The notes: generated from the letters alone by a model not told the origin. DNA of 64,000 nucleotides from Diphasiastrum complanatum (GCA_029204225.1 CM055096.1:38621866-38685865); one strand, 5' to 3'; counted from the first letter of the stretch, positions 1 to 11,124 are shown. Numbers and translations: made by a program.

Positions 1-474
1 GAATATCCTGTTCGTAAAAAAATAAGCCGTCTCAGTTTTTTTTAAACGAAAGAACTCTTACTAGAATAAACCACTGCGTTGCAATAAAACTCACGAAAGC
101 TTCATAAAGCGATACTTATATTCATAAATAAACCATGAACTGTGAATCACCTCAACGAAATACAAATCGACAGCACTAAACTCCCTGAGAAACAATTTTG
201 TACTATTCATGCTAAGCGAATGTGCTTGGCCTAATACAAATATCAGAAGGATTGATCTACCAGAAAACATAGCAGCATCAGAAAAGTAGATAGGAACACA
301 AACAGCGATGCCGATGGAGCACGAGCCATATGAGATAATACAGGTACTACACCACCCTCTACATGCCCAAGACACATATATTTATATATTTACGGATGGA
401 GCCACGAGTGCAATTAGAAACAGCAGATGCCAGCAGCGTTAAGAATGAGTCCTGTATTATAATTTATTGTGCAG
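1..474. other. Unassigned AT-rich sequence
   Basis: I recognise no gene, repeat or RNA here. The right edge ends in a pyrimidine-rich stretch and TGTGCAG, which would serve as a splice acceptor for the open frame that follows, so this could be intron. Confidence 0.3.
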
Positions 475-858
475 GAAATTTCATGGCCAATACCTGAATA
501 TCTTCGTAAGCTCCAACGTCAGTCCATTAGGAAGCTCGCACTAAGTAAAAAGGAGATGGATCGAGAATCGAGACAAGAAAAACCTCGAACAATGCCACCT
601 CGAGTGGATGACAGCCGGGAGCTGTGTAACAGTATATGTCCTTCACGTAAAGTGGGTGATGCCTTGCCATGGCATCTGCTCGGGCAGGGCCTTATGGCCA
701 GAATGGCCGAAGCAAGTTGCTTGGCAGGCCCTAAGAGGGAAAATATAAAAATAAAGACATCTCTATTGGGCCTCCACCTGCCCTCAAGCTCCCACCCTCG
801 AGCAGTTACTATGAGGGCCAAGAAGAGCCCCTGTATGTGGGTTTCACCTTGTTCGTGA
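475..858 (+). CDS. Possible terminal exon, unrecognised protein
   Basis: An open frame of about 128 codons begins directly after a good acceptor (TTATTGTGCAG, ending at 474) and runs to a TGA at 856-858. It starts EISWPIPEYLRKLQRQS, followed by a basic, charged stretch (SKKEMDRESRQEKPR) and a Ser/Pro-rich tail. It has no transposon motif and its composition is more GC-rich and less repetitive than its neighbours. I do not recognise the family. It may be the last exon of a host gene whose upstream exons lie outside the window, or a chance frame. An overlapping antisense frame (519-821) is judged a shadow. A decayed copia element begins about 40 bases downstream on the other strand. Confidence 0.3.
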   Translation, partial: EISWPIPEYLRKLQRQSIRKLALSKKEMDRESRQEKPRTMPPRVDDSRELCNSICPSRKVGDALPWHLLGQGLMARMAEASCLAGPKRENIKIKTSLLGLHLPSSSHPRAVTMRAKKSPCMWVSPCS

Positions 859-898
859 TTGAGTTTACATGAATTTTAGGTCTTTTTGGGGGGTTGTA

Positions 899-1272
899 TT
901 AACCTGTTACTGACAAGTACCACTTAGGCACTCTCCTAGGAGTCTCATTAATAACCCTGTCTTTTTCCATTGGCTCTTCCATATCGACATCAACTTCTTT
1001 CTTCACCTGTACTCTGGCTTTATTATCAAAAAAATCAATTGTCAATTTTATTTCGTCGTTTTGACCCATCTCATCAAAAGTAGCATCTTTGAAAATCACG
1101 ATCTTTTGTGCATCTGTGTAATACATCCTGTATGCCTTGGCTTTTTCATCATATCCAAGGAAAATACACTTAACAGCTTTTGCATCCAGTTTCTTTCGTT
1201 TTTTCATCAAGCACATGAGCGTAAGCATCACAACGAAATACTCGTAAATGAGAAACATTAGGTTTCTTTCCT
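899..1272 (-). pseudogene. Copia integrase C-terminal (SH3-like) remnant
   Basis: The translation gives GKKPNVSHLRVF, then CDAYAHVLDEK, then (after a frameshift near 1195) KLDAKAVKCIFLGYDEK followed by AYRMY. This is the conserved block between the copia integrase core and RT. It ends at 899 with a stop before any RT motif. Upstream it is fused at about 1272 to the tail of gag, so about 1.5 kb of protease and integrase coding is deleted. No catalytic residue remains. Confidence 0.75.
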
Positions 1273-2118
1273 AAGAGTTGTAACTCTCAGATGATAGAAA
1301 TTCGGGATGATAGTACCAACCAAAGTGGTTGCCTTTTCTTGTGCTATCTCCTTTTGTTTCTTGAAGCATTCACGCTCCCAATGGCCAGGTTTGTTGCAGT
1401 ACCTACAATTTCTAGGTTTATTTTGTCTGGAATAGCCACGTCCTTGACCTCGGCCTTGATTCCAATTGCCTCAATTTGGACTATCATTGGCTTGCTCATG
1501 AAATTGTTGAAATGATCCCCGACTTGGTTTCCTCCTCTCGATTGATACCTTCCACGACCAAATCTTCCGCCTCGTCCTCTAACTGCAAGAGCTTGATCAT
1601 AGCCCCTGTTACGATGATTCAAGTTCTCTTGATGTTGCTCTTCCTGCAAAAGCAATCCACCTAGCTCTTCATAGGTTGGAATATTCTCCCGTGTGGGCAA
1701 TGCTTGTCACAAGCATATGATGTGACTCACTCAAGCTGTTCAATGTCAATTGAACAATCTTATGATCCTGTACTCGCTCTCCAACTGCTGTTAATTGGTC
1801 ACGAATCTCTTTGATCTTCAGTAGGTGATCGACAATAGTTGCACCATCATCCATCCGTAATGTGTGCAGCTTCGTCTTCAGGAATAGCACTCGAGATGTG
1901 TTTGTGGTCTCAAACAATGCCTTCAACGTATCCATGCTTCTTTCGGTCCTTGTCTGCTGATCTTCTTTAATCACTGGCCTTGTTTCTTCACCTGTCAAGA
2001 TCTCCCATAGCTCCTTTTCCATCAAAATATTCTTCAGTTTGAATTTCCAAATTGCATAGTTGCCGGCTCCTTCCAATTTGCTTGACTCATTGAGGACGCT
2101 CTCGCTTAGAGTTGCCAT
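1273..2118 (-). pseudogene. gag: Copia gag with CCHC zinc knuckle, frameshifted
   Basis: The start is placed at the second methionine (2118), giving MATLSESVLNESSKLEG, which then reads YAIWKFKLKNILMEKELW, the usual N-terminal block of copia gag (UBN2/Retrotran_gag family). The first Met at 2157 would add 13 unrelated residues. Gag continues through TNTSRVLFLKTKLHTLRM and VQLTLNSL. After a frameshift near 1480 a zinc knuckle CRYCNKPGHWEREC (C-x2-C-x4-H-x4-C) is readable. In a living element gag would form the virus-like particle and bind RNA through the knuckle. The frame breaks mean this copy makes no complete Gag. Confidence 0.8.
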
Positions 2119-3563
2119 AACTGCACTTAGATGAGTCCGGATCTCAAGTGACTGCAAAAATGGAAAATTTGCTACGAAATTGACAAATGACTTCTCAGAC
2201 CACTTTGCAATCCGAGCTATGGATTGAAAGTTATGCCAAATTGAAGATTTTGGGCTTAAAATGGCTCACAACTACCCTTAAGCCTGAAAAATGCAAAACT
2301 GCCTTTTCTGAAAAATTCCTCTGTCGCGCACAAATCTCCAATTTCAAAGATTTTTATATCAGCGTGTAGGCAATTGCACCGAGATAGTCCTGTCTCGCCA
2401 AATATGCAAAATAGTCGCGTTCTCCATGCTCAAATATCACTCTATAATTCGCTTTTCTGCAAAAGAACACCATGGACAAGACCTAAAGAGATAGGGGCAG
2501 CCCTTCAAAATATGGACAGAAAGTTGGGTCCCTTCAAAATGAAATTTTTGAATGAAGAATTCCAATTTTTGACCCAATGAATGTTGGCCGTCGATCTGCA
2601 TCCAAGATTGGATGTTCTCCACCATTAAACTATCCCGATCAAAATTTGACGATGTGGATAAACTTGGAGAGGTGAATGAGGCCCTTGGAGACATAGGACA
2701 CTCTTTTACACTATGTAACCAGGCGGAGTGAGCGTGCAAACAGCCCGTGACCAGGAGAGAGGAAGAGAGCAAGAGAGAGCATGGCGGCCATGGAGTCAAA
2801 TGGACTTTTCAGCACCATTTCTCCACCATTTCTCAGCAAAACTGGTGCATTCCGAGTGCCTTCTGATCACGCCCACCACAAGCTGATGAATATGAAAATT
2901 TCGACTCCAATGATGCACCCTGCACATTTTTCTAGCAGATTGTAATTTTTGGCAGATTTGCCCTCTTTCTAGCTTTTTCTCACAACTTGTTCGGTGCTTC
3001 GTCAAGATGATTGTTGCTCCTAGATCGCCTCCTGTAAGCTGAATACAATGATTTGCCTCACTTTGAATGATCAAGAATCCAAGTTTCTTGATAAACTTTT
3101 CACAAACAGTGTTTCAGACCAAGTTTTGGAAGAAGTTGATTTTTTCTCCACATTCAACCCTTTTTGGCTCTATAAGATGCTATAGTTGAAGTTGCTCTAC
3201 CAATTAATACAAACTTAGTGTAGCTTGTTTCAATGATTTCTGCTGAGAAAACAACGATTTTCAACTTCCAAAAAGTCTAAAAATCTCAAAAACTGTAAAA
3301 AGCCAGCAAAGGCTCATAGTTTGCCAATGTTAAACAGATTTCAGATCTGTTTGTTGCTGCCCTAGCTTTTTAAATGTTTTCAAGACTAATGTTCAGTTCC
3401 CCATTGAAGACCTTTGTGCTTCAACACCTGCAATAATGCTCAAGAAGACTGTTTTCATCAACATTGTAAGTTCTCTTTTTTCACCTCCTGTGAAGGACTA
3501 TCTCACCTCAGTACATAGCCATTGAAGCCGAACCCAGTGAGTCAGGCACTCAAGATCAGAGGA
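2119..3563 (-). other. Leader (5' UTR) of the minus-strand copia element
   Basis: About 1.4 kb lie between the primer site and gag with no sustained frame in the gag direction. Short open frames (2437-2799, 2796-3074) have no recognisable motif and are not called as genes. Confidence 0.5.
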
Positions 3564-3575
3564 GCTCTGATACCA
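3564..3575 (-). other. Primer binding site (initiator Met-tRNA type)
   Basis: The plus strand reads GCTCTGATACCA, the complement of TGGTATCAGAGC, directly next to the LTR end. This is the standard copia minus-strand primer site. Confidence 0.85.
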
Positions 3576-3890
<315 letters not shown>

Positions 3891-4527
3891 TTGCCTTCCA
3901 TTTTAAAGAGAAATATATGATGCTTACTTTGCAAGATTTGTGCACACAAACCTTTTGATATGTTGAATTTTTTAGATGTGTTTTACACTCTTGTAAGGTT
4001 CTTTTTGTGCTAGACGACTTAAGGCAAACTGATTCTCAATTTAGGAATCATTGGTTTTTATATTTTAGGGTGAATGTAAAAGGAGAATTTTGAATTTGTA
4101 TTCAAAATTTGATTGAATCACTATAGGACAACATGCACTACAATCAATTTTCACATTAATATAAAATAACGTTTACTCAAAATCTGAGTAAAAATCAAGA
4201 GTTTAGCATTACTTTTAGATGTGAAAACACTTCAACATGACTATACAATTTTTGCTATAAATTTTTTGGCTGGTTTTCATGTCAAGGAAGGCTCTTACCC
4301 CATTGAGCCAGAGGGGGCCTCATAATGAGGAAGGCCCTTGGTGGGGGTCTTCTTGTTGGATTTCAAAAGGTCAGGTGAAAATTCGATCTATAATGCGGTT
4401 CCTACAACCTATAAATAATAAAAAAATACAACAGTCCTTAAAATCAAAATTGAATTGAATCAGATCAAAACCCACTTCGACCCAAGATTGGATTGAATCA
4501 AATCAAATCAAAAGCCATTTCAATCTA
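3891..4527. other. Unassigned AT-rich spacer
   Basis: No gene or repeat family recognised. Near 4440-4525 there are short reiterations of the type GATTGAATCAAATCA. Confidence 0.4.
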
Positions 4528-4764
4528 GGATTGGATGATTATTCTAGGTGGTCAACACTCATGTTCATAAATAAATCTGAAGCCTTTGAATGCTTCAAGA
4601 AATTCAAGGCCATGGCTGAAACCCAAACATCTAGAAAGGTGAAGCACTCCGAACTGATGGTGGTGGTGAATAAATCTCCAATGAGATGTCCGACTATCTG
4701 GCCAAACAAGACATTCGAAGACAATTTGCAACTTTCTATTCGCCTCAATAGAATGGAATTGTAG
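4528..4764 (+). pseudogene. Copia integrase core remnant
   Basis: Reads DDYSRW, then INKSEAFECFKKFKAMAE, then (after a frameshift) LRTDGGGE, QFATFYSPQ, and NGI with TAG where a Gln is expected before it. These are the first two acidic blocks of the rve (DDE) core and the SPQQNG block. Several stops and shifts mean no function. It is unusual in being followed, not preceded, by gag. Confidence 0.7.
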
Positions 4765-5115
4765 ATGGCAAAGCATTAGCCATTGTATCTCTAAACTTGA
4801 AAGATTCACAAGTAGCTCACGTAGCCAACTGTTCCACTTCCAAAGAAGGATGGGACACATTAACTGGTTTGTACAAAATGACAGATGTATCGACTTGTCT
4901 CTTTTAAGAAAGAAGTTTATATCGCTCAAGATGAGTGAGGGGACCTCACTTACTAATCATCTGAATGAATTCAAACAACTACTTTTAACCAGCTAGCTGC
5001 AATAGGTTCATCAATATCAGAGGACATGCTAACATACATCTCTTCTATCCAATCTTCATATGTCTTACCGAAAATTTAGTATTGCTTTTGACCAATACTC
5101 CTAAGTTGTCTCTAC
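4765..5115 (+). pseudogene. Copia gag remnant
   Basis: Reads ALAIVSLNLKDSQVAHVAN, CSTSKEGWDTLTGLYKM, TDVSTCLF, then in a shifted frame KKFISLKMSEGTSLTNHLNE and FKQLL. This is a copia Gag core (UBN2). It lies immediately 3' of an integrase fragment on the same strand, the reverse of the normal order, so the two come from different copies or from a rearrangement. Confidence 0.65.
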
Positions 5116-5499
5116 CGTGAAGCGGACAACAAGTTTCATTACAAAAAGGTATATCAACATCAAATACAAAGATAGTCACCCTCTATTTGACTAAGCAACA
5201 GTACCAGAAGAAAGAAGCTTCGAAGGACAAGACGACCAAAGTTGAGCAGACTGATTCAAACCAACAACAACATGATTGATAATGAAAAAGATGAAGACCA
5301 AGCTCTTCTACAAGTAATGCAAGAGAACCAACCACGACATCAAGGATTGTCAAGGTCTCAGGCACAACTAAGCAAAGAAGAAGATATAGTAGCAGCATGA
5401 AAGAAGTTTTGATTCTACTAGAAACTCCCACGAAGATCCAACATTGTTGATGATACAAGATCAACAAAGTTGAGATGCCCTGTTATGGCATCTTGATTA

Positions 5500-5990
5500 A
5501 GGTGTTTCACAGCACATGACTCCATGCAAATTTCTATTTGAAAATCTCACACTAGTAGATTTGAAGTACATCTACTTTGGTGAGTCAAGTGCACACACCA
5601 AATTGAGGGCCAAGGAATGATTTGCCTTCAACTTTTAGATGGAAATTCGATATTGCTTAATGGTGTACTTTACGTACCCAAATTGACAAGAATTATTATC
5701 TATTACCAAGGTCATAGATCAAGACTATAAAGCTGTGTTTAATTCGAAGCAATGTACTATCTTCAATAATGATTGTAATGAAATGCTCTCTGCAAACAGA
5801 AAAGGTAATTTGTCTTGAATCATGATTATGCACTTTCTACCAATATGAGTACTTCAAATACCCATTTATGGAACCGAATGATTAGGACATTTAAACATGA
5901 GAGCAACCTTGTACATGCAATACAATAGTATGGTTAAGGATTTGAACTTAATGCTTCTTCCACAGAACTTTGAAATCAATATGTAGAATT
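5500..5990 (+). pseudogene. Copia protease-tail / pre-integrase remnant
   Basis: Reads FNSKQCTIFNNDCNEM, LSANRKGNL, then HLWNRMIRTFKHESNLV and MVKDLNLMLLPQNFEIN, matching the gag_pre-integrase block (LWHRRLGHLN). The protease active site is not readable. 5116-5500 holds Lys/Gln-rich gag-linker-like sequence without a clear frame. Confidence 0.55.
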
Positions 5991-5991
5991 A

Positions 5992-6011
5992 CAAATTTAG
6001 GTCATAGGGTA
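5992..6011 (+). pseudogene. Left edge of B-family fragment at A1 target site
   Basis: AATTTAGGTCATAGGG matches the B-family pol at 61068-61084 (encoding LGHRV). The same reading resumes at 10052 after the inserted A element, so these bases mark the insertion target. Confidence 0.5.
6005..6011 (+). repeat. Target-site duplication TAGGGTA (left)
   Basis: Identical to 10052-10058 flanking the other end of the A1 element. Copia elements usually duplicate 5 bp. The extra two bases may be chance. Confidence 0.6.
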
Positions 6012-6592
6012 TGTGCAAAAAGTACAAAAAGGACCAAGAGTGGATCCTAATTTGATCCTCAAGAGGGATTGGTTGTCAGATTACTTGATCTATTCAATCT
6101 ACTTGAGATTAAGATCAATCTAGATCAATTCTAGACACAAAATCCTAACAAGAACAATCATTAATTGAAGGTAGGTGTACTTTCTGGTTTCCCACGTGTG
6201 AAAACCTGTCTGCGTACGGACTCCAACCTGAAAATCAAGTACACATTGATATAACCTCAAAACAATCAAAACAAATGTAGACAAATGGAGAGAATCACTC
6301 AAAATTGCTTTCGAAACCAAGATTGGTGTCTCACAATGATTATGGCCAAATGTGGCACTATATATACAATAAGTGGGAGCTCGTGGTACTGATCATTCCT
6401 CTGATCCCCACATGTGTGAAGGTGCTTTGTCATATGATGATTCATCATGCAAAACTGACACTTGGACAAAACCTTCTATTTTGAGCACTTTTGGTCTATT
6501 TTCCTTCTATATGGAGATCTACTTGGAAATCTTCTAGAACTCAAAATTCGGCTACTTCAGCTTATTCCACATGTGTGAGTTGTCCTCTACAC
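6012..6592 (-). repeat. A1 3' LTR, outer part
   Basis: Matches the intact LTR at 9230-10051 from its first base to ...CTCTACAC, then switches at 6592/6593 to A-family leader sequence in the opposite orientation. Confidence 0.85.
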
Positions 6593-7720
6593 CATTGTAC
6601 CATCACTCTAGATTTGTTCAAGAGTGATAGGGTCAAGTTTAGAAGCATCAATTTGCTAGAAAACATCCTTGGATCTATCCTCCAAGTGAAACCTTTGAGA
6701 GTTTCTAGTGCATATAGAGCATCTATGCAAATCTTTTGTAGAATTTGACATAGATTGGCTTCAATTGAGAGTTCTAGAAAAGAGATTGAGATCCAAGTCA
6801 CATTGCTCAACCCTACTCAATTTGTTTGAGTGATTGTAAGGTTTGAAAAGAGTCATTAAGGTGTCTATGGCAAATGTGTAGAGAGAGATCCAATTTTCTA
6901 AATGTTTCTTCCTTTGTAGAGGGCAAGATCTAGAAGCTCATTTTGTGTTGTTATTGGTGGAGAATTTGTCTTCTCATAGGTGATCAAATCTTTCTAAGTG
7001 GTATTAGCTCTTTGAAGCACAATATCTTAGTGAGAAAAATCACAACTTTTGATTTTGAATTTCGTTCCAAGTCTTAAAAGGTAGAGTAATTGGTGGAATC
7101 CAATAGGAGTGATTGAATTCAATTTGTTGAGCAAAATTTGACATAGTATGTATGAAACTCAAATTAGTTCTATTCACCTTTCTTTGTGAGAGTGTGAGGG
7201 TCAATTTGTGATCCCATTTGATGTCTAGAATGAGGAGGAGTCCATATTTGAGTATTCATGTATGGTTGAGATCTTTGTGAATCTCTGGTTGTCTACTTTT
7301 TAAGCTTTGTGAAAAATTGGTGGTATAGTTTGTTTTCAAATCAAATTCATTCTAAATCTCAAGAGTGAGATTATTTGGGTCAAGAGTGAGTCCAAAAGAA
7401 GTGATTAAGTTTGATTTTCATGTGTTTGAAACAAAACCCATCTTTTGTTCAAGAATCTCAAGTGTTGAGAGAACTAGTCAAGTGAAAAGGAAAATCTAGG
7501 TGTCAAATCTTTTCATATCCATTTCAACTTTCAAGAAAAAAGATTCATTGGTATTTGATGAGTCCAATAGGAGATTGGATCTGATTTCTTTTGTGATTGA
7601 TTCAAAGATTGTGTGCTTTTGTCTTAGTGATCAAAGCAAAGTTTCCAAGTGACTAGTCATTAGTGTGAAAATTGTATCTTAGGTTTGTGAGCTAGATCTT
7701 TTGTAGATCATTCTAGATTA
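6593..7720 (+). other. A-family leader inside the A1 inversion
   Basis: Closely matches 29133-29850 of A2 on the plus strand, starting CCATTGTACCATCACTC. No coding frame is conserved across copies. Confidence 0.7.
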
Positions 7721-8406
7721 TTGAAGATGTTAAAATCTAGTCTCTTGAAAGTCACAAATTACATTTGTAGAATCATATCACAGGTTTTTATTCACATGGC
7801 ATCAATAGGTAGCAACCTATGGAAGGAAAGAAAGGATCCTAAGTGCAACCTTTGTGGCAAGGGAGGATATATTTTCTCAAGATGCTACAAAAAGAAGACC
7901 AATCCATCCAAGGAGTACCAAAGCAAGGGGCCGAGGTGAAGGATGGAACTGCAAGTTCAAAATGCAAATACAAGAAGGATAAGTCCAAGGAAAGGTGTTT
8001 CCTTTGTGGAAAGGTGAATGAGGCTTAGAGTCTCACAAGGACTTGCAAGATTTGTCTTCAAGAGTCCATCACAACACATGTTGAATCTTTTGGAATTTTT
8101 CATTTGGAAGTGCATTGTTTGGTTCAAGATGCAAAGATAGATGTCACTTTCATGAAAGTAACTTGGATTTATTTTATGTCCTTGGAAAGTATTTTGCTTG
8201 TAACTTTGGACAAGTTCAAACTTATCGTTATTATCCAAGAGAAATTAATCAAGAATAAGGAGCAATCACAAAATGAAAATAGTTTCATTTATGCTCTCAT
8301 GTCAACTTATGAAGAACCATTTTGCTTTGAAGAGATTTTTTTATCTCAAAGGTGGATTAAGGCAATACTAGTTGAGTGTGATGCCTTAAAAGATAGCAAA
8401 ATATGA
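7721..8406 (+). pseudogene. A-family gag/pol-relic ORF, truncated copy
   Basis: Homologous to the N-terminal half of the 658-codon frame at 42743-44719. An ATG at 7796 begins MASIGSNLW, followed by the zinc knuckle CNLCGKGGYIFSRC (the expected His is replaced by Tyr). After a frameshift near 7935 come the second CFLCGK motif, then NEA-stop-SLTRT (TGG to TAG), LEVHCLVQDAKIDVTFM, WIYFMSLES and the FCFEEIFLSQRWIKAILVE block. At about 8437 the frame joins 3' non-coding sequence (GCCAGCAAAGACC), removing about 1.26 kb present in A2 (30967-32222). Non-functional. Confidence 0.7.
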
Positions 8407-8534
8407 TTTCCTTGTAAGCTTACATTAGTTATGAAGTCAAGCCAGCAAAGACCAATTCAGCCCATGGAGTCAAGTTCAAGATCATCATGTTTTCCATCAA
8501 GCTAAATTTACCAAGCTAGATTTTTGAGGAGGAG

Positions 8535-8789
8535 TGTGAAAAATGCAAAAATAAGCTTGGTAGAGGCCAAAAATCTTGTATATAGATAAACACACATGTG
8601 TGGAGCCTGTTCCCACGTGTGAAACTAGTGTACTTGTGATGTACCATAATCATATAGGATGTACATATGATTTAATTCAAGTTCTAGTTGCTAAAAAGGT
8701 CAAAAACTAGTTTTCTAGACATATGACACATGGCATCAATCTATTGATTGCATGAGCCACATCCTTTGGTTAGGTGTCATATCCCATGT
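8535..8789 (+). repeat. A1 3' LTR, inverted inner part
   Basis: Begins TGTGAAAAATGC after the polypurine stretch GAGGAGGAG and runs to ATCCCATGT, exactly the portion of the LTR missing at 6592. It then joins minus-strand leader at 8789/8790 with about 1 nt of overlap. Confidence 0.8.
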
Positions 8790-9217
8790 CACTCCTTAAT
8801 CTATATTTTTGGCAAAATCTCTCTCAACTTCAACATACACTCAAAAAATCAGAGAAGATCAATTAATGCACCAAATTCAAGATTCAATTTTAATTTTTTG
8901 GCTGATCTAATCCAAGAAGTAATCAAGGGATTACATTCACTATAGGAAATGCTTGATTTTGCACCAAAAATCACTCAAATTGGGTATGTGAGTCAAATTC
9001 TACAAATTTTTGAAATTTCTCAATCAAAACCGGAGCTCTACGGCCTCACACGTGTGAAAAGGGTTCCTACAGCCCACAACAAGATCTCCAAAAAATTTTG
9101 AGGATAGCTATCAAATCCAACTCGCTACACAAAATTTGACTAGTTTCCAAAAAAACTGCTAATTTTGGCTTTGATTTGGATTAACCCTATCAATTTCAAC
9201 AAACATTCTTGTACTTG
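8790..9217 (-). other. A1 leader (5' UTR)
   Basis: Reverse complement of the A2 leader 28511-29110 in content (TTTGGCAAAATCTCTCTCAA and following, and a segment containing CACACGTGTGAAAAG). Confidence 0.75.
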
Positions 9218-9229
9218 GCTCTGATACCA
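9218..9229 (-). other. A1 primer binding site
   Basis: GCTCTGATACCA on the plus strand, next to the LTR start at 9230. It is the Met-tRNA-type copia primer site. Confidence 0.85.
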
Positions 9230-10051
9230 TGTGAAAAAAGTACAAAAAGGACCAAGAGTGGATCCTAATCCGATCCTCAAGAGGGATTGGTTGTCAGATT
9301 ACTTGATCTATCAATCTACTTGAGATTAAGATCAATCTAGATCAATTCTAGACACAAAATCCTAACAGGAACAATCATTTATTGAAGGTAGGTGTACTTT
9401 ATGGTTTCCCACGTGTGAAAACCTGACGGACTCCAACCTGAAAATCAAGTACACATTGATAGAACATCAAAACAATCAAAACAAATTAGACAAATGGAGA
9501 GAATCACTCAAAATTGCTTCCGAAACCAAGATTGGTGTCTCACAATGATTATGGCCAAATGTGGCTCTATATATACAATAAGTGGGAGCTCATGGTACTG
9601 ATCATCCCTCTGATCCCACATGTGTGAAGGTGCTTTGTCATATGATGATTCATCATGCAAAACTGACACTTGGACAAAACTTTCTATTTTGAGCACTTTT
9701 GGTCTATTTTTCTTCTATATGGAGATCTACTTGGAAATCTTCTAGAACTCAAAATTTGCCTACTTCAGCTTATTCCACATGTGTGAGTTGTCCTCTACAC
9801 ATGGGATATGACACCTAACCAAAGGATGTGGCTCGTGCAATCAATAGATTGATGCCATGTGTCATATGTCTAGAAAACTAGTTTTTGGCCTTTTTAGCCA
9901 CTAGAACTTGAATTAAATCATATGTACATCCTATATGATTATGGTACATCACAAGTACACTAGTTTCACACTTGGGAACAGGCTCCACACATGTGTGTTT
10001 ATCTATATACAAGATTTTTGGCCTCTACCAAGCTTATTTTTGCATTTTTCA
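9230..10051 (-). repeat. A1 5' LTR, 822 bp
   Basis: Runs TGTGAAAAAAGTAC to GCATTTTTCA. It contains a TATATATA box (near 9570, in reverse orientation), several CACGTGTG-like palindromes, and a terminal polyadenylation-like AT-rich end. It is followed by TAGGGTA. Confidence 0.85.
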
Positions 10052-10250
10052 TAGGGTAGAATTTGTGTTTGATCAATGTCAAATTGTTTGATTAGTGTCA
10101 AATTGTTGATAGGACAAATAAGATAGAAAAAATAAAATCCTTGCACTCGGCAAGAGGCGTGGACACTTATATAGACTGATTCATTGTTATTCTGATACAA
10201 GTCAAGCCTTGAATACCTCTGTTCTAGTCAATAAGGCATTGCTTTGGCAT
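10052..10250 (+). pseudogene. B-family pol fragment right of A1
   Basis: Continues the disrupted B reading: HRVEFVFDQCQIV, KILALGK-like sequence (frameshifted), CYSDTSQALNTSVLVNK-like sequence and ALLWH. It aligns with 61074-61235. It ends at 10250, where the match switches to a minus-strand fragment. Begins with the right target duplication TAGGGTA (10052-10058). Confidence 0.65.
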
Positions 10251-10955
10251 TGATAGATATAAATGTCTTCTTAGATGTATTCGTTTAGAAATATTGTTTG
10301 AACATCCATCTGGTGAATATTTAGATCTTTGGCAGCTGCGATAGTGAGTAAGGTTCAAATTGACTGATGCTTTACCACTAGATTGAAGGTCTTAGTGTAG
10401 TCAATCTTCCTTTGTTGACATATAGAGTGTGAGATGATGAAATCGAAGAGGTGTCTTGACTTCTTCAATTGTCTTCCTGTAGAAACATAGTGATAACTCT
10501 CGTGAGATTTAATTTGAGTGTGTCGTAATGATCATCACCTAGTTTTCATATGTAGAAGACAAGCTCGATAACAATATCATAATTGTGTCTTGATCATCAA
10601 TAGTTGATCCGACAATTGCAATCAGATTCTATTGCAAGAGGTTTTTGAATTGGTTAACGTGCTTTTGAAGAGAATTACCATTTGACATCTTGAGTGAGAA
10701 GAATTTTCTTCTGAGATGCAACTTAAAAGTCACGTCTATCATATCATATAGTGCGCTTAGGATGTCTCACACTTCTTTCTAAGTTTGAGCTTATAATATA
10801 TGGCCAATTTGAGTATCTAATATATTGATAATGATGAGCGAGAAAGAATTACCATCCTTCGAAATCAACAAGATCTTCATCTTAAATTTTCACAAATAGT
10901 AATAGGATCCATTCAATTTGTCTACAATGAGACCAACTTTGCTTTGAGAATCCAT
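10251..10955 (-). pseudogene. B-family gag fused to an RT fragment (minus strand)
   Basis: From ATG at 10955: MDSQSKVGLIVDKLNGS, WKFKMKILLI-like sequence, KFFSLKMSNGNSLQKHVNQF, VGSTIDDQDTIMILLSSLP, MFLQEDN and SQDTSS-like sequence. This Gag body matches 60380-60560. It then jumps directly to RT: KIDYTKTFNLVVKHQSI, TLLTIAAAKDLNIHQMD and VQTIFLNEYI. The zinc knuckle, protease and integrase between them are deleted. Stops interrupt both parts. In the RT piece the HQMDV block is intact, but the rest of RT is absent because the plus-strand B fragment abuts at 10250. Confidence 0.7.
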
Positions 10956-11010
10956 CTGGAAGCAATTTCGTCAATGAATTGATGGCTTAAAAATGAACTA
11001 ATATTGTGCA

Positions 11011-11124
11011 ATGTTGTAATTGAAAATCAATTATTTGTGAAGAATGGTAAGAATATCTTCCTATGTTGATCATGGGGGCTATGCTCATGTTGTTTCTTTG
11101 TATATTTTATTGTACATAAAGGAA
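11011..11124 (+). other. 3' internal end of a C element with polypurine tract
   Basis: Matches, in reverse, 36684-36790, the sequence between the C-family RNase H end and its LTR (shared CTATGTTGATCATGGGGGC...). It ends CATAAAGGAA, a short polypurine tract abutting the LTR. Confidence 0.6.

Larger units (their letters stand above)
6012..10051 (-). mobile_element. A-family element A1, with internal 2.2-kb inversion
   Basis: Outer LTRs and target duplication show a minus-strand element: left (3') LTR from 6012, right (5') LTR 9230-10051, primer site 9218-9229, leader 8790-9217. The block 6593-8788 is flipped: it reads leader, ORF and the start of an LTR on the plus strand. The left LTR is therefore split into 6012-6592 (minus) and 8535-8789 (plus). 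The two parts sum to about 836 bp against 822 bp for the intact right LTR. Confidence 0.85.
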
